From contig NW_022985073.1 in the NCBI RefSeq assembly GCF_010015585.1, forward strand, positions 676,923 through 740,922: DNA of 64,000 bases, read 5' to 3'. Source of the DNA: Eremomyces bilateralis CBS 781.70. Taxonomy: Eukaryota > Ascomycota > Dothideomycetes > Eremomycetales > Eremomycetaceae. This document shows, in pieces, positions 55,201 through 64,000 of this stretch. The notes under the pieces are model-generated. The model was not told the origin of the DNA, searched no databases, and saw only the letters and a list, made by a program, of their open reading frames with translations. The position numbers and the translations under genes were made by a program. Within the stretch, counting starts at the first letter, position 1, and each line of letters starts with the position of its first letter.

Positions 55201-56338
55201 CGCTGGACGGGCAAGGTCGATCTCACAGCAGCATCCTCGCTAGGTGTGGGATTTCTGAAGCCTTCCAAGGGTAAGGTTCGCTTGTCTTGCAGCGTTGTTC
55301 GTACGACGGGTATTGCTGACCCGAAGAACACTCGTAGGGCTTCGTTCGCCCATGCCGCGAACGACAAGAATAAACCTTTGGTAGTGTCTTCACGGTTCAA
55401 GGTAGAGTAGCAGCACGGTTCTTTGCGCGGTCTGGTTGCGACTCATCTGATCGGGCCGCAGCGGCGAGGAATTCCAAAAAACACTGATCTGTGTCAGCCG
55501 ACCCACGATCTCCCTGCATGGTTCACAGCGGCGTTTGAGATATATTAGAAACCCCTCGGGCGATACCAACCCCACCACCCACGTCATTGGACTATCCAGA
55601 TCTCAAAAAATCCGGAGGAACCCTATTGGGCGGATACGTGCAGATGGAACTGGGCACTTCCGTGTATGTATCAGAATCGACAGGGTTTTCTGGGTGTATG
55701 CATTAAGTTAGAGTTCTTGGAAGGGTATCCAAGAGTACCACCTAAGTTTCAGGGCAGGCTTTACAGCTCAGGAACTAAAAGGATTGCGGTATTCCAATAT
55801 CTCATGACATGCTTGAAGATCTGGTTTGGACCGACTTCCCTACTTGCGCACTTGAGAGCAGATGCCCAGGATTCTCTTTATTACTGCTCGTATCGATGTC
55901 CCAGGGCCCAGACCGGGTATTGCGATGACGACAAGATCGGCAGTTGCTGAAGGACTTCCAAATTACCATGTCCATATCTGATATCATGGATACCATCCAT
56001 GTGCGGCATAGTTTTGGAAGGCGTGGAATGGTGCAATAGCACTGTGACGGTGAAAGTCTTGCGATGGTTCGGGATCGGGGAAGACCACAGCTTTCTTACT
56101 GTAAGAGCGGATGCTTGATCCTTCATCACATGTGAATCTTCATCTGTGTGGTGTGGGTGCTTGAATCTAGTTCACTGAGGTGCTGATATGCGACCCGATG
56201 TGACTTGGCTGGCCTGGAGGACTCATAGCAACCGCCAAATCGATGAACTTTTCGGGTTAGCAAGATGGAAAATAGGATGGGGTTGGGGAATTCATGGCTT
56301 ACCGATGCATTTTAAGATTATCTGGACGATAGTATCAA
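49236..56338. other. About 7.1 kb without a recognisable gene
   Basis: I read both strands and found no frame that matches a known family, no transposase or reverse-transcriptase text, no terminal repeats and no tRNA. The longest open frames (for example 49235-49651 plus, 54252-54740 minus, 54966-55400 minus) are compositionally odd and lack domains. The stretch may contain untranslated genes, long leaders or decayed sequence. Confidence 0.4.
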
Positions 56339-57669
56339 TCATCCCTTCCCAGAGAGAGCTGCTGCAAGCTCATCTGCTGCGATTTTTGTGCGCCAGTTGA
56401 TGAACTCCGAAGTGAGGATCTCTCCATGGCCTTTGTTTTCGACTTTGAAGACCTCTATGGAAGGAGATTGAGGCCGTCTACAGATCCTCCAGACACCCTC
56501 GCCTCGAATAGTAGACTTCAAGACTAAAGACCACTGTAATTAGCAACGTGCACTCACCGCCAGCACTGCTGTGTGGATAAGGGTAGTACTCACACTCGAG
56601 GAACGCTGCTGTGAAATTGATGCAAATATTGCCATCCCAAGTTCTCTTTCCGACTCTCCTCACATTTCCCGGAATGCTCTGTGTCTCCAACTCCTCAAGA
56701 GACACCAACATGCCGTCCTTGTTTCTAAATCCCACGATGATCTTCGGTACGCCGAGTAAGAAACTCTGCGCCCAAAACTTCAGCAGCTTCCTCTCGAACT
56801 TCACCATGTCTTTGTCCGATGATGGCTGCTCTGCTGTCTTCAACTCCACCCATCGGGTGCCCTGGATACCTTCTTGACCATCCTCCGGCCTCGGGTCCGG
56901 TTTACGATCCCATACAGCGTCCACCTCGCCGCCCAGGACCAGTTTTGCACCTCCGATGCCAGTGGAGACCACCGAACAATACTGGCTCTTATTCTCCACA
57001 ATGTCACTTTCCCGCCCCTCAATCGCGTCTCTACTGACTTTATCCCATACGTCCGGAATCGTTGACAACGTCTCGAACTTGTATCCCCAAAAGGACATCA
57101 TGTCCTGCCTCTCAGAGCTGACTCCACCCCGCTGCCTGGCTTCTCTGTCCTGTTGTATCCGCTGCCCCACTTTATACGCATGGTTCTCCTCGATGAAAAT
57201 CGTGCCTTGGAAGCAGGTCGCGTTCATCTCAAACTCAGAGAACCGGTCAAATGGAGTAGTGAGGATCTTCGTGAGCATCCCGCGCCACGTGAGGATGTCG
57301 CAGTTGGTGCGTGTACGCGTGGACTGCTCATGGAGCATCACCGAGCGCAGGAGGCTCGTGATGTGTTCGTCTGTGCTGTCATCATGCTTTTGGAAGGTAG
57401 AGAAGCCGGCGCAAAGGTCTGAGGGGAGAGAAGGCGGGTAGTAGTACTTCAAAGAGGAGACATCTGGGTGGAAGACGTGCTCGGAGTCGTATGAGAAGTG
57501 GGTGAATTCCTGGATATATATTTAGCAACGGTTTGTACATGTCTGGCGCTGGATTGGAAGGACTACGGACTCGTGGGCGCTTGATTGCTGAACTTCCACC
57601 TGAAAATCTCTCAACTGGACGGATGCCGAAGGTAGCTACCGATTCTTGAGACTGTTTGGGGGAAGCCAT
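56339..57669 (-). CDS. rai1: Rai1/DXO-type decapping nuclease
   Basis: Three-exon gene for 411 residues with introns 57510-57570 and 56524-56557. The Rai1/Dom3Z fold is recognised from EFTHFSYDSEHVFH followed by KYYYPPSLPSDLCAGF, the GYKFETLST segment, and the catalytic acidic motifs GGEVDAVWD and WVELKT that bind Mg2+. The C-terminal EVFKVENKGHGEILTSEF and FINWR also match. These enzymes remove incomplete caps from RNA and, in yeast, stabilise the nuclear exonuclease Rat1. The first intron has a less common GTCCGT donor but restores the family's conserved join. The last intron is only 34 bp with acceptor CTTTAG, which is short, so that boundary could shift. The gene stands alone between two gene-poor stretches. 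Confidence 0.92.
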
Positions 57670-60030
57670 GGCGACAGTAGAAGTCTTCTACATCTAGACA
57701 TTGTCATTAGCTTCGACTTTGTCTCATCGTAAAGATCAGGAAACAAACATGCGTCTCACGAGTCTATGGCGGGGACCAGCATATACAGTAGAGAGCAAAT
57801 TAAATGCCCCTCTGTTGCGGAAGGTGTAGTCCCAGTGTTCAGGTTCTCGAGTTCTTGTTTGTGGTCGATGAAGCTATCATGAGGTGGTTATCAATCAACG
57901 ATCCCAACATGCTTGGACCCTTGACGATGAGAAGCCCAATCTCAATCGAACTATCCATTTGTCGCATCCAGCATTTACTTTCGATGACTTGAACTCAAGC
58001 AACATGGGGTACTTAGTTGCTATTAACGTCTCTGTAATTTATCAGGAAGGTATCTTCGTTTGGTAGCCTTTCTATTTCAGAATGTGTTAATATAACGACT
58101 TGCGCTTTTTTTTTTAAGATGCTGCTGAGTCCAAAGCATTAACTATCCCCTTGATGTCATGATCCCTATTCTCGAATATTCGGATATCAAGTACAGAGTC
58201 GTTGCGACATATTTCAAAGCCTCTTAATTTATATCTCTAATTACTGCATACGACAATCCTAAGCTTTCAAAGGAAGCGCATATTCTTTTCATCAATGCTA
58301 TCCCAAGTCTTCGATTCAAGTCCTGCCACTCTAGCGTTTGGAAACGCCCTAACAATGGACACCATGCCGGCTCCAATATCCTTCCTCAGCACATTTATCT
58401 TGTTCGCGTCCAAGGAGGAAGCGAAAGGACCCTGTCCATTGTAGCATCTTGCACGCACCTCTGGAAGGGAGTCTTCTATACATGGGAAAATCCAGAGTCG
58501 TGTTGCGGTGGATTGCGGGGAACGAGGGGGGAGGGTATGTGTGAGCCAAGATTGTATCTCTGCAATTAAAAGGCTACGATATCTGAACCGCGGAAGCTGA
58601 ATAGAGACGGCTCGTTCCCTTCTAGATGACTGAATATCCACCACGGATTAACACAGACCCATCCGAATGATAACGGCTGTGGAACGTGAATTCCGTGCGA
58701 GTGCTTGTTAGTCGGAGCATCTGGGACGCATCCTTGGGCAAGTATTCCAGTAGCGATGAGAAACCGGCGGTGCTCTCATATGCATCGAATACGGGCGTGT
58801 CGCATCACAGCCTCGGGCAGCTGCACCAGTCGCGCGGAGCTGGCGTCCGATGCGCGAGAGATGGTTATCGCGTTGGTGGGCATGACGCCGGCTGATGAGG
58901 GGTGGTCGACGATTGTGAATCATAGCCGGACGGCAGAGGAGATTGACACGAAGCGGCTCAGCGGATGATATAGCGAACTTCATCGCTGCGAATTCTATCC
59001 AGCGCGCAACACCATACCTTAGACTCACTTGCAAACCAAAAATAGAAAAGCAAAGACAATAGAACCCGAGGGAATTGATCCTGAAGCCTGAAGGGCAAAC
59101 CAGCGAGGTTACCAGATCCGGTCTGCCAATAACCTCTCTGGGACATCACCAGGCCACTCACTGGTGCTCCATATAGTAGAAATTATCTGACCGGAAACCA
59201 TATGCCCCATTTGACATGATGTCGGCAGGAATTCACCTCCCCGAGTTGGATGTCCGATTGAAGGATTCCTGCAACTACCCGCACCCTTGGATTGGGAAGT
59301 CTTCATAAACTGCTCCATAAAGCGGGAAGATATGCGACTGCCCTGCGCTGGTCGGGTTCACATGGCCACATCCCCAACTCCCCGAGACTACACGCACGCG
59401 GGGTCCGACTCGGCGTTATAAATTGCGTCTGAGGTGTCTGCCCAGACGATGTCTCTCAAACGGAAAATTTCCGTGCTTTCCGGTCCGTGATCGCGCTGTG
59501 GGACTCCGACCTCGCCTCTCTCTCAGCCAGGGGATGCCGTTATGTGTTCTGCTCGGTGCTCGGTGCTCTGTTACGGTGGTTCTTCGAGGGGATCGCCAAG
59601 GCGGTTATCTGTTCGTTAGAAAGGCTATGGGGAGGGATATATGGACCTGAGGCTCTGGATCATCTTCGGTATGGATTGGATCGTTTAGATCATCCTAGCC
59701 CACCGGGACCTGGGGGAGGATCGCATTCGGTTTCGAGATCCTTGGAAACGTTTTCTATGGTATAATTATACGAGGCACCCCTGGCAATAAAAAGGGAGAG
59801 CGTCAGGCTCGGGATCGCTAGGCTTAGCGCATAAATGACTGGAAGGTAATTGGAAACAAGCACACGATGAAAAGGAAAGGTTTGAATAGGGGAATATGAT
59901 TAATGTAATTGCGGTTGGGTATCATTGATATGGCGGTACGCTGACCAGCCATTGAACAAAAAGATTATTGCTGAATCAGACAGGAATGAGACCAGTGCTA
60001 CAAGATCAAAGTGGCCGCGAACCTTTCCGT
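57670..60030. other. 2.4-kb intergenic region
   Basis: No confident gene. A run of ten T is at about 58108. A TATAAA at 59417-59422 precedes a short open stretch to 59765 with a hydrophobic segment (YVFCSVLGALLRWFF), but that frame has no ATG. A minus-strand frame at 58267-58644 looks partly coding-like but matches no family. Confidence 0.35.
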
Positions 60031-61654
60031 TTATACCTGCAATGGCTGCTGCAAAGCGGGTGGCGGAACCTGTAGTCCCGTTTGCTCATCTCGTTCCGGA
60101 TCATGCTCATGCTCACCCTCGCCACCTGCTACTCCCTGTTCTTCCCCTTCTTGGCCGGTACTAGTCCGCTCTTGCTCGGCGCCGATATGTGGATCGGGGA
60201 TTTGAATATCAATCTGCGGATATAAGTTAGCTCCCTACCATGATAATGCATTCGAATGAGAGGGGACGTACCGTCATATATGCTGATCTCCTTAACGGAA
60301 TAATCCTCACTCCTTCCCTCGCCCCCACCCTCTCATTCCAGTCCTCAATCCAATTCTCCAACTCCCGCAACCGCAACTTCACCTGGCTCAGTCCGAAGTC
60401 CTCCCACAGCCACCCCGTCGCGACGCCCATGAAGGCATCGACCCACGCCCGCGTACTCCAGGGACTGAACTCCTCAATCAACACGCCATTGATCTTCTTC
60501 ACGATGGCGCGGAACTCGTCTTCCGGGATCATCGGATCCAGCACTTCCGGATACAGGTTCGCAAACGTGGGCGCGAGGTCCCCAACGATCATCCAATCGC
60601 GCTTGATCCGGATGATGCGTGTTGTTTGGTAGAGAGGGGAGGAAATCGGGACGTGAGGGTTGAGGTGTGGGAAGCAGGGGTGAGATGGTCCCCAGGAGAA
60701 TTCATCTTGATCATGCTCGGGTTCCGGGTCGTCATTGCGTAGGAAATCGGGAATCGGGTGGGAATGTGATGAAGGGGGAAGGGAGGCGCGGGAAGAAGAA
60801 TTGCGTAGGTACGGCGCGGCCTCGGGGTCCAAGGAATTTAGAGTATGAGGAATCGGCGCCTCGGATTGGTATGTGGTAGCCATCGATAGTCCTGGAACAG
60901 TCTCCTCTGGTGACCGAATCGGCGGCTGGATTATTTGCGTTCTCGTCTCCACGTGTCCCTGCGGGAGGGTCTGTATTTGCGTTTGCGGTGGTCTTAGATG
61001 CCGCGATCGCTCTCCGTCATCCAACACTCCACTCCTGCGCCCGCTCGGTAGTCCCACGCTCGTCCGACTCCCACTTTCCCCACCCGTCGATCGTTCGACG
61101 ATCAGCGACCCAGGCAGCGAATGCCTGCTCCTCCGCTGTTCGTCGAGCGTCAGCAGCGGATACTCGTCGCGCGTCGCGGTCGGCGGCCGTTGGCGATGCT
61201 GCTGATTCGCGGCGGCGGGACCGTATTCCGCGGAATAGGAGGCGAGGGCCTGCGGGTGCGAGACGGGGACGTTGGGGATGGCGAGGGTGCGTGGGGAGGA
61301 GTTGACGGGGTTCCAGAGGCGCGCGGCGGGGAGGATGGGGATCTGAGTGGGCGAGGTGAAGCGGAAGATACGGTTCGTCAAGCTCCAGCGTGCTGGGGCG
61401 GCGGGTGGGAGAGAGGCATCCAATGCTGAGTTGGAGTAGGGGGTCTCCTGCGTTTGGTGGGGCGGCGTCTGGGGTGTCGCCGTTGGTGGTTCGATCGCGT
61501 CGTTACTGTGATACTGGGGGGAGGAGGAGAACGGACGGAATAGAGACGCCGTGATTGCGTTGAAGAAAGGATGAGAGAGAGGGGGTCGCAGTGAAAGGGC
61601 CAAAGAAGACCACAAATGAAGGGTGAGGTTGAAGATGCAGGAGGTCTTGCCCAA
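60031..61654 (-). CDS. erf4: Erf4 subunit of the Ras palmitoyltransferase (Golgin A7/ERF4 family)
   Basis: Two-exon gene for about 521 residues with intron 60214-60271. The first 340 residues are Pro/Ser/Arg-rich and disordered. The conserved Erf4 domain (about 345-460) has IRIKRDWMIVGDLAP, FANLYPEVLDPMIPEDEF, INGVLIEEFSPWSTRAW and GWLWEDFGLSQVKLRLRELE. A final segment SAYMTIDIQIPDPH leads into an acidic tail. Erf4 is the partner of the DHHC enzyme Erf2 at the ER or Golgi and is needed for palmitoylation of Ras. The chosen ATG gives a hydrophobic opening (FNLTLHLWSSLALSL). The true start might lie in an unseen upstream exon, since the next Met in frame is far inside. Confidence 0.88.
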
Positions 61655-64000
61655 TCAAGAGGGCTAGCGGTAGCGCCTGCAGTTGCTGTGTCCTGGACCG
61701 GGTGGATGCCTGAGGTTGAAAGGAATTGGATGCCTGAGAGGCTGACACTTGGAGCGGGAAGCCTGCGGTCGGTGCAAGCTGCGTTTTCGCACAACATCTG
61801 GCGATTTGGAAGGGTTTGCAAGTTAGTGGAACACTTCAAGACTCGAAGAGGCACGTAACGATGAGAAAAATGAGGATCCAGATAGAACAGAAGCGGCTTG
61901 GTCTGAGTTGGTCACACTGGGTTCATCACATCTCTGGGCTGATGCCCTGGCTAATAAGCTGGCTTTCAACGAGATCGGCTTCGTACGGGTGCTGAGTTGG
62001 TCACAACGCCTCCTGGTCGGTGCGATTCTATAGCGGAAGGATGACGGACGCTCTCGACTCCGATGGGGCTTTCGATCGATTTATCCAACGGGAGTGAGGG
62101 AGGACACGCACTCGGCAGTGGATGCTGAATACACCACTAACTAACGGTTATCGTTTATCTAAGTCACAGTCCGTTGGTGTTTTGGAAGAACCGTACTAGT
62201 GGGACGCGGATCTATTTGACTTCTACGGAGTACATTTATTCGGCTCTTGATTGATTGCAGCATTTTACATTTATGTGCCGAGCATCTTCCCCCTACTGGT
62301 ATACGGACCCAGCTTTCACCATTCGCGATCTGCAACGAGTGTCAACTAGCATCTTCCTATGGGCATCCTCCCCAAAGTTTCAGCGATGATCTTTCCGGTC
62401 GAGACTTCGTTTGACTCCTTGGAGTTTGGCTCAATTGAAGTCCATATTTCCCCGCGAATAGTCTCCTTGATGTGGACCGTGTACCGTGGAGTTAAACTGC
62501 CGATTCCATAATTACTTCCTCATTCATTCGGATTGTCGAACCTAGCGATTTGATTCTATGATTTCCACGTCTTTCCATCATCAGTCTATCAATGGTCAAC
62601 CAAACACGAAAGTGTCAGTCCTCATTCTGCCCTGTGAAACCCCTGGTGTGAATTGTGATGGTGTCGGACCATGTTCCCAGCACTCTGGCCGCGGACGGCC
62701 GGACCGCCCTGTTTTTTTCTGCTATGGGCAACGGTCCCCACGCTTGCAAACGCCACCGGGTCACCAGCGCCATGGGACGGAAACTCCATGACTTGCCAAA
62801 TCGGCATCAATCTGGGCGCCTTATGGGGGTGTCATTTAGGCGGCTGTCATTTATGCGACAAGGGCACATAGGAGAGGAACCGAGGCGAGGAGAGATCGAA
62901 TGGATTGTTGTCGTTAGAGATCTAGTATGACCACATCCAGTTGATGAACATGCAATTGGACGAGCAAGCGATGTCGGGAACTACGGTATTTTTCCGGGGA
63001 ATGAACATCTCCTGCCTGTCCTAACTCGTAGGCCTTGAAGTTCCCGAAGAGGAATTCCTGCTGGCCGATGAGCCAGGTTCCGATACTCCGGGCTAGTGAA
63101 AGGAATAATTCCTGGAAATGGACCAATATTTTCCGTATTGCCCCTTAATGATGGCTGATTATCCGGCATATGAGTTCGGGTTGAGTCTTTACTAACGATC
63201 TTGGCTGGGTTGCCTTGCAACGATTCCCCTGGTATAACCACTGTACTGGAGCGGGAACGAGTTTAATAGAACCCCAACGACAGCCGCGAGCTCTAGGACC
63301 TAGGTAGATGGGAGTTGGCGTTATCAGAGCCACGTCACTGATGTCACGTATGATGTATGATGTACTGATGTCAGTCACTCAGTACTCAAGCTAGACCAGG
63401 ACCCGTCATTCTCTATTTGTACTCCAGCATTCAAGCGAGCCGGCCTCCTCGGAGCATCTGCTTTTTAACCGTCCAAGGGTACAGGTAGCAACTGCATGTG
63501 CCTGTAATGGAGGACACGTCCCCTGTCAAGTCAAGCTCGATACTAATACGCCGGAATTCCCATCCCCATTCGTCCGTTGCTTGCCATCTCAATCGACATA
63601 ATGATTTTCATGTTTTGCTCTTCATTGTCCCATACAGTCTTCTTTCCATCTCTCCGCTGGTGCTGGTAAACCCCAAGAACCCTCCCCATCATGGGGCTTG
63701 TCTCCCCAAACAGCATTCTGCAACCGTAAAGGCTTCCCGTGACCGCTTTCGCTGGAGATCAACGTCTAGGTTGGCTGAAAAGTCTCCTTCATGCACCCGT
63801 TGGTGTCCTGTGATCGGTTAGACCCAGTCATGTAGAAATGGGAATTGCAATGCGTACCTTTGAATTGAGTCGACCAGTGAGCAGCAAAACCCATGCTCTG
63901 TAACAATATCCATGCAGTGCATAATACAAGCATCCCTAAAGCCGCAAAACATCCTCTTCCATCGTGACAAACCCATGTTCTCACTGGGATAATCGAACAA
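61655..64000. other. 2.3-kb right end, nothing recognised
   Basis: The left part is presumably the Erf4 promoter and leader. Several short open frames exist but none resembles a known protein. Clustered GATGTCA/GATGTA words at about 63340-63375 are the only local pattern seen. Confidence 0.35.

Noticed and set aside
58267-58644. 125-residue open frame on the minus strand
   Set aside because: Some stretches look coding-like, but no family is recognised and neighbouring frames do not continue it.
59487-59765. Possible small hydrophobic protein downstream of a TATAAA
   Set aside because: There is no ATG in its frame. The nearest ATG (59449) is in another frame and stops after 13 codons, and no intron joins them convincingly.
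1-64000. Recurrent TACGGAGTA-like words at several sites
   Set aside because: They are scattered through noncoding DNA without fixed spacing, and such words are common in genomes of this fungal group as far as I recall, so no local meaning is claimed.

Overview
The window looks like chromosomal DNA of a filamentous ascomycete, most likely a Eurotiomycete of the Aspergillus/Penicillium type. Genes are split by short introns (about 45-140 bp) with GTNNGT-like donors and CTAAC/CTGAC-type branch sites. Several products are characteristic of that group: a SteA-type regulator with both a homeodomain-like STE domain and C2H2 fingers, Zn2Cys6 and SAM-SNF2 proteins, Erf4, Faf1 and Rai1. I see no tRNA, rRNA or CRISPR array.

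Left third (0-28 kb) is accessory in character. It holds a maleylacetate reductase-like gene, a Myb/SANT regulator with a very long leader, and then what looks like an aromatic-catabolism cluster. The cluster has an MFS importer, a class A flavin hydroxylase, an extradiol ring-cleavage dioxygenase, a fumarylacetoacetate-hydrolase-family enzyme, a lipocalin-like protein, an acetoacetyl-CoA synthetase and a Zn2Cys6 regulator. A second flavin hydroxylase lies beyond two small transposons. The order of chemistry would be import, hydroxylation, meta-type ring cleavage, C-C hydrolysis and activation of acetoacetate. The palindrome CGGTATACCG, or a one-base variant, lies upstream of the transporter, the hydroxylase, the divergent dioxygenase/hydrolase pair and the synthetase, which suggests one regulon. 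Mobile-element remnants are interspersed: a 5'-truncated Tc1/mariner transposase, a 1.55-kb pogo/Fot1-like element with intact terminal repeats and a deleted transposase, and a 280-bp MITE.

Middle (29-48 kb) is dense housekeeping sequence: a GPI-anchored cell-surface protein, a 1,817-residue SAM-SNF2 ATPase, glutathione synthetase, a Cdc4-type myosin light chain, a HIT hydrolase, Get4, Faf1, the histidine-biosynthesis isomerase and SteA. Many are arranged as convergent or divergent pairs with little space between them.

Right third (48-64 kb) is sparse. After the long SteA leader come about 7 kb in which I recognise no gene, then a Rai1/DXO-type decapping nuclease, another 2.4-kb gap, an Erf4 palmitoyltransferase subunit, and 2.3 kb without a recognisable gene. 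Intron boundaries were placed by eye from splice signals, reading frame and protein-family knowledge.
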